From Pseudomonas bharatica CSV86 (lineage in GTDB: Bacteria; Pseudomonadota; Gammaproteobacteria; Pseudomonadales; Pseudomonadaceae), in NCBI RefSeq assembly GCF_000319305.2, contig NZ_AMWJ02000001.1, forward strand, positions 1,465,001-1,529,000: DNA of 64,000 nucleotides, read 5' to 3'. Below, piece by piece: positions 20,535 through 29,569 of this stretch; within the stretch, counting starts at the first letter, position 1; every line of letters starts with the position of its first letter. The notes under the pieces are model-generated. The model was not told where the DNA came from, searched no databases, and saw only the letters and a program-made list of their open reading frames with translations. A program made the translations under genes and the position numbers.

Positions 20535-22976
20535 GTGAAAGGTCTGTCCCCGTCCTCAGCACGTTCCACCCGTTCCTTCAAACTGGCCCTGCTGGCTTCG
20601 GCCGTGGCCACCGGCCTCTGCGGCCCGTTCGCCGCCCATGCCGCCGAAGCCGTGAACCCTGCACAGACCAGCGCCGCCCAGGCACGCCAGGTCAGCCTCG
20701 ACCTGCCGGCGCAGAGCCTCGACCAGACCCTGACCCAATTCGCCGACCAGGCCGGGCTGCACCTGCTGTTCACCACCAGCGACGTCGCCGGCCTGGACAG
20801 CCCGGGCCTGCGCGGCAGCTACAGCATCGAACAGGCGCTGCAACAACTGCTTGCCGGCAGCGGCATGAGCTGGCAGTTCAGCGATACGAACACGGTGATC
20901 CTGCGCAAGGCCGAGCCCCAGGCCAGCATCGCCCTCAAGGCGATCGAGGTCAGCGTGGCCTCGCGTACCAGCACCTCGATCAGCGAGATTCCCGGCACCG
21001 TCTGGGTAGTCGACCAGGAGCAGCTCAAGGAGCAGATCAGCAGCGGTGTCAGTCTCAAGGAAGCCATTGGCAAGCTGGTCCCGGGCCTGGACCTGGCGCC
21101 GGAAGGGCGGACCAACTACGGCCAGAACATGCGCGGGCGCAATGTCCTGGTGATGATCGACGGGGTCAGCCAGAACAGCTCCCGTGGCCTGTCGCGCCAG
21201 TTCGACAGCATCTCGCCGTTCAACGTCCAGCGCGTCGAAGTGCTGTCCGGCGCCAGCGCTATCTACGGCGGCGGTGCCACCGGCGGGATCATCAACATCG
21301 TTACCAAGAAGGGCGAAGAGGGCCCGGCGCGTTTCGAAACCCAGGTCGGGGCCAGCAGCGGCTTCAACAACAGTGACGACCTGTCGACGCGCATTGCCCA
21401 ATCGGTCAGTGGTGGCAACGAGCGCATCAATGCCCGCCTGGGGGTGTCCGCCGAGCAGAACGAAGCCTTCTACGACGGCGCCGGCGAGCAGATCTTCATC
21501 GATAACACCCAGACCGACCTGCAATACAACCGCACCATCGACGTGCTGGGCAGCCTGGGCATGCAGTTCAACGATGAACAGAGCCTCGACCTGCTGGCGC
21601 AGTACTACGACTCCGGCAACCACGGCAGCACCGGGATCTACTTTCCGCACCTGAACTACAACGCGCCGTCGGACCTGGAAGACGCCGAACTGCGCAGCGG
21701 CCTGTCCAGCGACCTGGAGCCGCAAACCCGGCGCCTGCTGCTCAACGCCAACTACCACCATGCCGATGTGTTCGGCCAGGACTTCTACCTGCAGGCCTCG
21801 TACCGCAAGGAAGACGACAATTTCTACCCGTTTCCCTACTACAACAGCGGTACGCCCCGGGGCTCGCGCGGCGTGTACTTCGCCGCCTCGCAGCAGAACT
21901 TCGAGGTTTCCAGCCTGAAGGCGCTGTTTGCCAAGCAGTGGGATACCCTCAAGCTCACCTACGGCGTCGACCTCGATCGCGAGCGCTTCAATGCCGAGCA
22001 GAGCACCTTCGATGCGCGCACCTCGTCCAGCAGCGGCGGCCTCGAACTGGAAACCGCGAGCAAGGCGCCGCGCTACCCGAGCTACCGGGTCGACGGCCTG
22101 TCTGCCTACGCGCAACTGGACTGGCACCTGACCGACAACCTGACCCTGTCCGGCGGCGCACGACGCCAGCAGATGGACGTGGATGTCGGTGACTTCAAGG
22201 GCATTCCCGGTGGCAGCAACGACTATCAGGTCAATCTGTACAACCTGGGGGCGATCTACGACTTCAAGAACGGGCATCAAGTCTGGACCAACTACGGCGA
22301 AGGTTTCGACCTGCCGGACCCGGCCAAGTACTACGGCAAGGCTGGCCTGAGCGTCGATGACAACCCGCTGGCCGGGATCAAGAGCCGCCAGGTCGAGATG
22401 GGCTGGCGCTATGCCGATGTGGACTGGGATGCCCAGGCGGCGGTCTATTACATCTGGTCGGACAAGGTCATCAGCACCGACTCGGCGACCCTGACCATCA
22501 ACGTCGAAGACAAGAAAAGCCGTGACTTCGGTTTCGAAGGCGCGCTGACCCGACGCTTCGACAGCGGCTGGGAAGCCGGCGGCACCCTGCACCTGGTGCG
22601 TTCCGAGGAGGAAGACACTGACGGCGACTGGATCAAGCGCGATGCCCGCTATGCCTCGCTGTCCAAGTCCACCGCCTTCGTCGGCTGGAAGGGCGACGGG
22701 CGCAATGCGCGGCTGCAGGCCAACCACGCCTTCACCCTCGAGGACGATGCCGACCACAAGATTTCCGGCTACACCACCTTCGACCTGCTGGGTAGCCAGG
22801 AGACCGGTTTCGGCACCTTCAGCGCCGGCATCCAGAACCTGCTGGACAAGCAATACAGCACCGTCTGGGGCCAGCGCGCGACGCTGTTCTACTCGCCGAC
22901 CTATGGCCCCGCCTATCTGTATGACTACCAGGGACGCGGCCGCACCTACACCCTGACCTGGTCGCTGGCCTACTGA
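20535..22976 (+). CDS. IutA/ChtA-like TonB-dependent siderophore receptor with N-terminal signalling domain
   Basis: An 813-aa outer-membrane transducer. A signal peptide of about 36 residues is followed by an STN domain (residues about 50-125, QSLDQTLTQFADQAGLHLLF). A plug (PGLDLAPEGRTNYG, YGGGATGGIINIVTKKGE) and a 22-strand barrel ending in TLTWSLAY complete it. The plug and the end (TVWGQRA-x-x-FYSP-x-YGPA-x-LYDY-x-GRGRT) closely follow E. coli IutA, the ferric aerobactin receptor, and its relative ChtA. The ligand is therefore probably a citrate-hydroxamate siderophore. No biosynthesis genes are present, so this looks like uptake of foreign siderophores. GTG 20535 with GGAAG upstream is preferred; an upstream frame lacks signal-peptide logic. 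Confidence 0.92.
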   Translation: MKGLSPSSARSTRSFKLALLASAVATGLCGPFAAHAAEAVNPAQTSAAQARQVSLDLPAQSLDQTLTQFADQAGLHLLFTTSDVAGLDSPGLRGSYSIEQALQQLLAGSGMSWQFSDTNTVILRKAEPQASIALKAIEVSVASRTSTSISEIPGTVWVVDQEQLKEQISSGVSLKEAIGKLVPGLDLAPEGRTNYGQNMRGRNVLVMIDGVSQNSSRGLSRQFDSISPFNVQRVEVLSGASAIYGGGATGGIINIVTKKGEEGPARFETQVGASSGFNNSDDLSTRIAQSVSGGNERINARLGVSAEQNEAFYDGAGEQIFIDNTQTDLQYNRTIDVLGSLGMQFNDEQSLDLLAQYYDSGNHGSTGIYFPHLNYNAPSDLEDAELRSGLSSDLEPQTRRLLLNANYHHADVFGQDFYLQASYRKEDDNFYPFPYYNSGTPRGSRGVYFAASQQNFEVSSLKALFAKQWDTLKLTYGVDLDRERFNAEQSTFDARTSSSSGGLELETASKAPRYPSYRVDGLSAYAQLDWHLTDNLTLSGGARRQQMDVDVGDFKGIPGGSNDYQVNLYNLGAIYDFKNGHQVWTNYGEGFDLPDPAKYYGKAGLSVDDNPLAGIKSRQVEMGWRYADVDWDAQAAVYYIWSDKVISTDSATLTINVEDKKSRDFGFEGALTRRFDSGWEAGGTLHLVRSEEEDTDGDWIKRDARYASLSKSTAFVGWKGDGRNARLQANHAFTLEDDADHKISGYTTFDLLGSQETGFGTFSAGIQNLLDKQYSTVWGQRATLFYSPTYGPAYLYDYQGRGRTYTLTWSLAY

Positions 22977-23120
22977 GGCCGGTGCTGCTGCGGGGCCGCC
23001 AGGGCAATGCTTCCCTCGTAACAAAATGAATCACCTGCGCCGGCCCCGGCGCTTTCCGGGCGAACCTCTCGCACCTTAGGCTATCCAACCTTCGGAGATG
23101 CCCAATTGCGGGAGGTGCCC

Positions 23121-23423
23121 ATGTCACGCCGACGTTTGCCGATGCTGTTCGCTGCCGTCCTTGCCGCTTGCGCCGCGGGGGCGGTATTGGCAGCGAGCGA
23201 AAACAACCCGCACAACAGTCCCATCCGCGACATCAACCCCAATAGCCAGCAGGGCAGCGTGCCCGCCACGCCGCCGCTGCGCGGCCCGTCCACCCAGCCG
23301 CCATCCCGCCCGCCAACCCTGGAGAACCGGGGCATCGGCAACGGCGACAACCTGCGTCGCGAGCAACAGGCGCCACGCCTGGAGCCCATCCGCCCACCCC
23401 GCGATTCACAACGCGCACCGTGA
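23121..23423 (+). CDS. Small secreted Pro/Asn-rich protein of unknown function
   Basis: A 100-aa protein with a clear signal peptide (MSRRRLPMLFAAVLAACAAGAVLA) and a mature part that is low in complexity: Asn, Pro, Ser and Arg rich, with repeated PP and PTQPPSRPP stretches and no obvious fold. GGAGG lies eight bases before the ATG. The gene ends 25 bases before the sugar dehydrogenase gene and may be co-transcribed with it. I recognise no family. Confidence 0.72.
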   Translation: MSRRRLPMLFAAVLAACAAGAVLAASENNPHNSPIRDINPNSQQGSVPATPPLRGPSTQPPSRPPTLENRGIGNGDNLRREQQAPRLEPIRPPRDSQRAP

Positions 23424-23448
23424 TCGCGCCCCCAGAAAGGAAGCCCGC

Positions 23449-24597
23449 ATGACCTCACGATCCTGGCTGCTCGCCTTCGGCACTGCCGCACTCTTGCCAC
23501 TTCTGGCCCAGGCCGCGCCTGAACGAACCTTCCCCAGCGAGGAGGGCGCGCTCAAGGTGGCGACCCTGGCCGAGGGCCTGAAACACCCTTGGGCCCTGGC
23601 GTTTCTTCCGGACAACCAGGGGATCCTGGTCACCGAGCGCCAGGGCAACCTGCGGGTGATCGGCCCAGAGGGCCGGGTGGGTGCGCCGTTGAATGGCGTG
23701 CCCGAGGTCTGGGCCAAGGGCCAGGGCGGCCTGCTCGACGTGGTGCTGTCGCCGACGTTCAACAAGGACCGCCTGGTCTATCTGTCGTTTGCCGAGGGCG
23801 GTGGCGAGGGCGGCAAGGCCGGCACGGCGGTCGGGCGTGGGCGGCTTTCCGGAGACCTGTCGAGCCTGGAGGATTTCAACGTGATCTTCCGCCAGGAGCC
23901 GAAGCTGTCCAGCGGCAATCACTTCGGCTCGCGGCTGGTGTTCGACCGCGAGGGTCATCTGTTCATCGCCCTGGGCGAAAACAACGAGCGACCGACCGCC
24001 CAGGACCTCGACAAGCTGCAGGGCAAGGTGGTGCGCATCCTGCCCGATGGCGAAATTCCCAAGGACAACCCTTTCGTCGGGCAGAAAAACGTGCAACCGG
24101 CGATCTGGTCCTACGGCCACCGCAACCAGCAGGGCGCGGCGCTCAATCCCTGGACCGGGCAACTGTGGACCCACGAGCATGGTCCCCGTGGTGGTGACGA
24201 GATCAATATCCCCAAGCCCGGCAAGAACTACGGCTGGCCGCTGGCGACCCATGGCATCAATTATTCGCTGATGCCCATTCCCGAGGCCAAGGGCAAGGAC
24301 GTGAAGGGCACGGTAGCGCCTCACCACGTCTGGGAGAAATCCCCGGGCATCAGTGGCATGGCGTTCTATGATGGCGGTCGCTTCAAACCCTGGGACCACA
24401 ACCTGTTCATCGGTGCCCTGGCAACCCAGGAAGTGATCAGGTTGCAGCTCGATGGCGACAGGATCGTCCATGAAGAGCGCATGCTCGGGCAGTTGGACGC
24501 CCGGGTGCGGGATGTCCGGGTAGGGCCGGACGGGTTCCTCTACCTGCTGACGGATGAGGAGGATGGGGAACTGCTGAAGGTGGGGCTGGCCGAATAA
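23449..24597 (+). CDS. PQQ-dependent sugar dehydrogenase (soluble glucose/sorbosone dehydrogenase family)
   Basis: A 382-aa periplasmic protein with a signal peptide ending AQA and a six-bladed beta-propeller of the YliI/soluble-GDH family. Typical segments are HPWALAFLPD near residue 45, SGNHFGSRLVFD, a long ENNERPTAQDLDKLQGKVV type loop, YGHRNQQG, EHGPRGGDEIN and NYGWPLATHG. Members oxidise aldose sugars with PQQ and Ca2+. The E. coli homologue is weakly active, so the substrate is uncertain. ATG 23449 has AAGGA upstream. The upstream neighbour encodes a small exported protein, which may travel with it. Confidence 0.9.
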   Translation: MTSRSWLLAFGTAALLPLLAQAAPERTFPSEEGALKVATLAEGLKHPWALAFLPDNQGILVTERQGNLRVIGPEGRVGAPLNGVPEVWAKGQGGLLDVVLSPTFNKDRLVYLSFAEGGGEGGKAGTAVGRGRLSGDLSSLEDFNVIFRQEPKLSSGNHFGSRLVFDREGHLFIALGENNERPTAQDLDKLQGKVVRILPDGEIPKDNPFVGQKNVQPAIWSYGHRNQQGAALNPWTGQLWTHEHGPRGGDEINIPKPGKNYGWPLATHGINYSLMPIPEAKGKDVKGTVAPHHVWEKSPGISGMAFYDGGRFKPWDHNLFIGALATQEVIRLQLDGDRIVHEERMLGQLDARVRDVRVGPDGFLYLLTDEEDGELLKVGLAE

Positions 24598-24612
24598 GCC
24601 GCCATTACGCGG

Positions 24613-24691
24613 CCCCTGTGGGAGCGGGTTCACCCGCGATTACTTCAGTGAATCCACAACAGCAATCGCGGGTGAACCCGCTCCCACAGGG
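24613..24691. repeat. REP pair, GCGGGTT variant (inverted)
   Basis: Two inverted copies of the core GCGGGTTCACCCGCGAT. This is a different variant from the GCTGGCTTGCC type that dominates the window. It lies downstream of the sugar dehydrogenase gene. Confidence 0.88.
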
Positions 24692-24767
24692 ACCGCGCCG
24701 ACTTCAAAATCCACATACAAATAATTGCTTACTGATATACCCTGTGCCCTTTTGTCCGAGGGTCAGC

Positions 24768-25873
24768 ATGTCCCACACCCCCTGGCCCTGTACCGCCAGG
24801 CCATCGAGCAGCAGGGCTTCATTCCCGACCCTGCCCAGCAGGCCGCCGTGCAAGCCCTGCAAAATTGCTTTGATGCCGTGCAGCGCGGCGAACCGGCCCG
24901 GGGCGTGTACCTCTGGGGCCCGGTCGGCCGCGGCAAGACCTGGCTGATGGACCAGTTCCATGGTTGCCTGACGATTCCCGCGCGCCGCCAGCATTTCCAT
25001 CACTTCATGCGCTGGACTCACCAGCGCCTGTTCCAGCTCAATGGCACCGCCGACCCGCTCAAGGCCCTGGCCCAAGCCCTCGCCGAAGAGATCCGCGTGC
25101 TGTGTTTCGACGAGCTGTTCGTCAACGATATCGGTGATGCGATCATTCTCGGTCGTCTGTTCCAGGTGCTGTTCGAATCCGGGGTAGTGGTGGTCGCCAC
25201 CTCCAACCTGCCGCCACGCGAGCTCTACGTCGACGGCTTCAACCGCGAGCGCTTCCTCCCGGCCATCGCCGCGATCGAGGCGTCGATGCAGGTGGTGGCA
25301 GTCCAGGGCGAGCAGGATCATCGCCTGCACCCCGGTGACGGCCAACAGTGCTACTGGGTGCGCCAGGCCGGCCAGCCCTGCGCGCTGGAGCAGGTGTTCA
25401 ACGACCTGAGCGGCGGCGCCCCGGCCACTGATGCGGACCTGCCCGTCGGCTACCGCACCGTCCAGGTGATCCGCCGCAGTGCCAGGGTGCTCTGGTGCGA
25501 TTACCCGCATCTGTGCGAGCAGCCCCTGGCCGCCATGGAGTTCATGGCTCTGTGCGAAACGTTCGACGCCATTCTGCTCAGTGGCGTGCCGGCCCTCGGC
25601 GCGGCGCGGCGCCCGGGCAGGATCGCCCGGGGCACCGAGGATGGCGCCGAGCGGGTGGTGGCCGGCGATCGGGAGCTGCCGCAACTGTCGCCGCAGGACA
25701 ACGGCGCACGGCGTTTCATCGCCCTCGTCGATGAATGCTATGACCAGCGCGTAGCCCTTTACCTGGAGGCCGACGTTCCCCTGGAAGCGCTCTACACTCA
25801 AGGCTACCTGGAGTTCCCGTTCCGACGGACACTCAGCCGTCTGCGGGAGATGCAGCTGCAACGCTTCCACTGA
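24768..25873 (+). CDS. zapE: ZapE-family cell-division ATPase, probable frameshift near the start
   Basis: An AFG1/ZapE-type P-loop ATPase of about 368 aa. Walker A is GPVGRGKTW, Walker B VLCFDELFVND, and an ATSNLPP sensor follows. ZapE acts at the Z-ring; this looks like the second, more divergent paralogue found in pseudomonads. The ATG at 24768 with GAGGG upstream starts MSHTP but is one base out of frame with the main body. Adding one C to the run of five at 24778-24782 gives MSHTPLALYRQAIEQQ and a continuous frame. As printed, translation would need a TTG at 24725 or 24752 without a good ribosome site. Confidence 0.85.
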
Positions 25874-25884
25874 GGACGTGCAAG

Positions 25885-26489
25885 ATGGCCGAGCCACTGT
25901 CGCACCACCTGCTGACCATGGCCTACAACAATGCCTGGGCCAACCACCGCCTGTACAAGGCGTGCCGGCAACTGAGCCGCGACGAACTGGTCGCGCCGCG
26001 GTGCAGTTTCTTCCCCTCGATCAAGGCCACCCTCAATCACTTGCTGACCGTCGACTGGTTCTACCTCCAGGCCCTGGAGCGCGAGCTGCGCGGGGGCCGC
26101 CGGACGAACTGTCGGCGCGCTTCTTCGAGCCGGAACAACCCTTCGACGATGTCGGGCAGTTGCACCGGGAACAGGCGCAGAACGACCGGCGCCTGATCGC
26201 CTATTGCCAGCAACAGCGCGACGACCAGTTGCAGCGCTACGTCAGCATCGTCCGTCCCGAGCGGGTTCAGCGCGACCAGCGCTTGCGCCTGCTGTCCCAT
26301 CTCTTCGAGCACCAGATCCACCACCGCGGGCAGGTTCACGCCATGCTCGCGGATACCGGTGTGCGCCCGCCGCAACTGGATGAATTTTTCTGCGAGGAGG
26401 AGGCCCCTCTGCGTGCGCAGGACTTCGCCGAACTGGGTTGGACCGAGGAGATGATCTGGGGCGTCAGCGGCCGAACCAACCCAGGGTAA
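25885..26489 (+). pseudogene. DinB-family protein, interrupted by a one-base frameshift
   Basis: Joined across the shift this is a 201-aa DinB/YfiT-like four-helix protein, a family of metal-binding, often thiol-transferase-related proteins. The first frame runs from ATG 25885 (HHLLTMAYNNAWANHRLY) to ELRGG. The rest (PPDELSARFFEPEQPFDD ... LLSHLFEHQIHHRGQVHAML) is in another frame. One extra G in the run of five at 26092-26096 would restore it. The candidate metal ligands (H in NHLLTVDWF, H in FEHQIHHRGQ) survive on both sides. The gene follows zapE by 11 bases. Its 3' end overlaps the converging YqaA gene by 26 bases. It is either a true pseudogene or a sequencing error. Confidence 0.8.
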
Positions 26490-26898
26490 TCAGTGCCAGC
26501 ACCAGGTACCGTGCGCCCTTGGCCACGGTTACCAGCAGCACGAAGCGCCAGAACGGCTCGCGCATGATCCCGGCGATCAGGGTGAGTGGGTCGCCGATCA
26601 CCGGCATCCAGCTCAGCAGCAGCGACCATTTTCCGTAGCGCTGGTAGCGCTGCTGCGCCTTGTCCAGTTGCGTGGCGGAAAAGGGGAACCAGCGCTTGTC
26701 GCGCCAGCGTTCCAGGGCTCGCCCCAGCAGCCAGTTGACGATAGAGCCCAGTACGTTGCCCAGGGTCGCCACCAGCAACAGGCTCGTCACCGCCTGCGGA
26801 TCGTGCAGGAGCAGGCCCACCAGCAGCGCTTCGGACTGAAGCGGCAATAGCGTGGCGGCGCCGAATGCCGCGAGAAACAGACCCCAATAGCTCAGCAC
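26464..26898 (-). CDS. YqaA family inner-membrane protein (VTT/DedA-related)
   Basis: A 144-aa small polytopic protein of the SNARE-associated/DedA superfamily. It has about four hydrophobic segments, the LPLQSEALLVGLLLH motif near the N terminus, GNVLGSIVNWLLGR, and the WMPVIGDPLTLIAG re-entrant-like loop. The function is unknown; relatives take part in lipid scrambling and envelope homeostasis. GTG 26898 (VLSYWGLFLAAFG) with AAGGAAG upstream is preferred to ATG 26976, which adds a hydrophilic tail. Confidence 0.88.
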   Translation of the reverse strand: MLSYWGLFLAAFGAATLLPLQSEALLVGLLLHDPQAVTSLLLVATLGNVLGSIVNWLLGRALERWRDKRWFPFSATQLDKAQQRYQRYGKWSLLLSWMPVIGDPLTLIAGIMREPFWRFVLLVTVAKGARYLVLALITLGWFGR

Positions 26899-27097
26899 GG
26901 TGGGCGCGCTTCCTTTTTCCGAAGGATGCGTAGGATATTTCCCGGAACCCATGGCCGCCAGCACGGAAGTGTTCAATTGTTTATCGTTCCGTTAATGGAA
27001 CGCTAAAGGCCGATTTGGCCATCTGGTGCTGAAAGGGTGTCGAAATTAAGCTTTTCCCATCAACGCGACACACCACTTATCGCCAGGGAAACTGCTT

Positions 27098-27664
27098 ATG
27101 AACACCGCCAACCAGGACAGCTCCAACGTGGTCACGCTGGTCATCCAGCACAAGGTCCGCAGCGACGCGCTGGACACCTATGAAGAATGGCTCAAGCGCG
27201 CCGTGCAGGCCGCGCGTCGCCAGCCCGGTCACCTGGGCGTCAACGTCATCCGTCCGGAGCAGGGCGGCAGGCACTTCACCACAGTGGTGCGCTTCTGTGA
27301 GTCGGCCCGTCTGCAGGATTGGGTCAACTCCAGCGAGCGCCAGCGGATGATCGACGAGGTCATGCCTTTGCTTGATGGCGGCGACCATACCGAAGTCCAC
27401 GCCGACCCCGAGTTCTGGTTCACCCCTGTCGGCAGTGGTGCCCAGCAACCCCCGCGCTGGAAGCAGGCGGTGCTGACCTACCTGGTGATCTGCCCGATGA
27501 CCCTGCTGGTCCCGGCCTTGCTGGCGCCATTGTTCGCTGCGGTTCCCGCGCTGGGCGGGCCGCTGGCGGGCAACCTGATCGGCAACCTCTTCGTCATCCT
27601 GCCCGTGGTGTTTTTCATCATGCCGCTGGTGACCCGCCTCGCTGCCGGCTGGCTGCGGACCTGA
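27098..27664 (+). CDS. Membrane-anchored antibiotic biosynthesis monooxygenase-domain protein
   Basis: A 188-aa protein. Residues 10-105 form an ABM ferredoxin-like domain (VVTLVIQHKVRSDALDTYEEWL... HLGVNVIRP). Two C-terminal membrane helices follow at about 125-148 and 155-180. ABM domains act as heme-independent oxygenases or as simple dimeric ligand-binding folds; no activity can be read from this one. It lies 58 bases upstream of an alpha/beta hydrolase on the same strand, so the two may share a transcript. Confidence 0.85.
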   Translation: MNTANQDSSNVVTLVIQHKVRSDALDTYEEWLKRAVQAARRQPGHLGVNVIRPEQGGRHFTTVVRFCESARLQDWVNSSERQRMIDEVMPLLDGGDHTEVHADPEFWFTPVGSGAQQPPRWKQAVLTYLVICPMTLLVPALLAPLFAAVPALGGPLAGNLIGNLFVILPVVFFIMPLVTRLAAGWLRT

Positions 27665-27722
27665 ACGAATCGCCCCATACACACTCAAGAAACTACCTAC
27701 GCATTTTTCAGGAGATACCGCT

Positions 27723-28541
27723 ATGAGCACTCTCGTTACCCGTGACGGCACCGCGATCTATTACAAGGACTGGGGCAGCGGCAAGCCCGTGCTGTTCAGC
27801 CATGGCTGGCCGCTGGACGCCGATATGTGGGATGTGCAGATGGAGTTCCTGGCCAGCCGCGGCTACCGCGCCATCGCCTTCGACCGTCGCGGTTTCGGGC
27901 GTTCCAGCCAGCCGTGGACGGGCTATGACTACGACACCTTCGCCGACGATATCGCCCAGTTGATCGAGCACCTCGACCTCAACGAGGTGACCCTGGTGGG
28001 CTTCTCCATGGGCGGCGGCGATGTCACCCGCTATCTCGCCCGGCATGGCAGCGAGCGGGTGGCCGGGCTGGTCCTTCTGGGCGCGGTCACGCCGCTGTTC
28101 ATCAAGACTACGGACAATCCGGAGGGTGTCGACAAGTCGGTATTCGATGGCATTCGCGACGGCATCCGCGCCGACCGTGCGCAATTCATCGCCGACTTCG
28201 CAGCGCCGTTCTACGGCATCAATCATGGGCAGAAGGTATCCCAGGGCGTGCAGGCCCAGACCCTGAACATCGCCCTGATGGCCTCGCTCAAGGCCACCCT
28301 GGACTGCGTGACGGCGTTTTCCGAAACCGACTTCCGTCCGGACATGGCGAAGATCGACGTGCCAACCCTGGTGATCCATGGCGATGACGACCAGATCGTG
28401 CCTTTCGAGACCACGGGCAAGAAAGCCGCGCAGATGATCCGCGGGGCCGAGCTGACCCTCTACAGCGGGGCGCCCCACGGGTTTGCCGTGACTCATGCGC
28501 AGCAGTTGAACGAAGACCTGCTGGCGTTCCTGTCGCGCTGA
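27723..28541 (+). CDS. Alpha/beta hydrolase (cofactor-free haloperoxidase / arylesterase type)
   Basis: A 272-aa serine hydrolase. The oxyanion motif HGWPLDADMW is near residues 27-36, the nucleophile elbow GFSMGG near 94-99, the acid in HGDDDQIVPF near 220, and the catalytic His in HGFAVTHAQQLN near the C terminus. It groups with the perhydrolase/non-heme chloroperoxidase and P. fluorescens aryl esterase family. The preferred substrate is unknown. A Shine-Dalgarno AGGAG lies seven bases before the ATG. Confidence 0.92.
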   Translation: MSTLVTRDGTAIYYKDWGSGKPVLFSHGWPLDADMWDVQMEFLASRGYRAIAFDRRGFGRSSQPWTGYDYDTFADDIAQLIEHLDLNEVTLVGFSMGGGDVTRYLARHGSERVAGLVLLGAVTPLFIKTTDNPEGVDKSVFDGIRDGIRADRAQFIADFAAPFYGINHGQKVSQGVQAQTLNIALMASLKATLDCVTAFSETDFRPDMAKIDVPTLVIHGDDDQIVPFETTGKKAAQMIRGAELTLYSGAPHGFAVTHAQQLNEDLLAFLSR

Positions 28542-28558
28542 TCCCTGTTGTGCTTTCG

Positions 28559-28590
28559 GGCCTCATCGTCGGACCACCGCGATGAGGCCT
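28559..28590. terminator. Bidirectional terminator, hydrolase / LysR
   Basis: GCCTCATCG pairs with CGATGAGGC between the convergent hydrolase and LysR genes, followed by T-rich sequence on the plus strand. Confidence 0.7.
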
Positions 28591-28598
28591 TCTGCTTT

Positions 28599-29510
28599 CT
28601 AGGCCATGTCACTCCCCGCAAACTCCTCCGCCAGATGATCGATCAATGCCCGCACCGACGGCAGCAAGCCGCGCCGTGACGGGAAGATCGCATGCACGAT
28701 GCCGCAGCGCGGATGCCATCCCGGCAGCAACTCCACCAGCCGCCCCGCCGCCAGGTCCTCGCGCACCGCCACCCGTGGCAGGTGAGCGATTCCCACCCCG
28801 GCGACGACGAAATGGCGCAAGGCGAACAGGTCGTCGGTGACCATGCGTGGGGTATGCGGGATCACCAGGCTGCGGCTCATGTCCTCGCCCTGGAACAACT
28901 CCCATTGGTACTCGCGCTGGGCGCTGCCCCAGTGCAGGCTGGGCAGCTCGCCGAGCCGCTGCGGGTCGAAGCCCTCCGGCAGCGCCTGGAGAAACGACGG
29001 CTGGCCGACCAGGCATTGGGTGCTGTTGCTCAGCACCTTCATCACCATGTCGGTGTTTTCCAAGGGCGGGAAGCGCACCCGCAAGGCCAGGTCGAAACCT
29101 TCGTGCAGCAGATCGACGCGGCGGTTGGTGCTTTCGATGAACAGCTCTACCAACGGGTACTTGAGCATGTAGCGGGTCAGCATCGGCCCGACCCAGGAGT
29201 TGAGCAGGGTGGTCGGGCAGCTCAGGCGCACCAGGCCGCGGGGTTCGCTGCGATTGCGCTCGATCACCTCGGCCGCGCCTTCGGCCTCGACCCGCATGGC
29301 CAGGCAGCGTCGATAGTATTCCTGGCCGATCTCGGTCAGCGAGCAGTGACGGCTGGTGCGATGCAGAAGGCGCACGCCGAGGCGCTCCTCCAGCTCGCAA
29401 ATACGCCGGCTGAGCTTGGACTTGGGCATGTCCAGCGCGCGGCCGGCGGGGGCGAAGCCGCCGTGTTCGACGACCTGGGTGAAGTAGTAGAGGGAGTTGA
29501 GGTCTTCCAA
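28599..29510 (-). CDS. LysR-family transcriptional regulator
   Basis: A 303-aa regulator with an N-terminal winged helix (LNSLYYFTQVVEHGGFAPAGRALDMPKSKLSRRICELEERLG) and a C-terminal substrate-binding domain typical of the group with GLVRLSCP and FDLALRVR. The start is a TTG at 29510 with GGAG nine bases upstream. It converges with the hydrolase gene. In related genomes such regulators often control a divergent gene, but here the upstream side is a REP pair and the Kef antiporter gene on the same strand, so its target is unclear. Confidence 0.92.
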   Translation of the reverse strand: MEDLNSLYYFTQVVEHGGFAPAGRALDMPKSKLSRRICELEERLGVRLLHRTSRHCSLTEIGQEYYRRCLAMRVEAEGAAEVIERNRSEPRGLVRLSCPTTLLNSWVGPMLTRYMLKYPLVELFIESTNRRVDLLHEGFDLALRVRFPPLENTDMVMKVLSNSTQCLVGQPSFLQALPEGFDPQRLGELPSLHWGSAQREYQWELFQGEDMSRSLVIPHTPRMVTDDLFALRHFVVAGVGIAHLPRVAVREDLAAGRLVELLPGWHPRCGIVHAIFPSRRGLLPSVRALIDHLAEEFAGSDMA

Positions 29511-29569
29511 GAAGGGCGGCTCCGTTGTGACAAGCCCGGAGTCTACTGCAAGTGTCTCTGTTGATCTTC

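Noticed and set aside
20556..23024. An 822-aa minus-strand ORF antisense to the siderophore receptor
   Set aside because: Shadow frame of the receptor; no recognisable motifs and no regulatory context.
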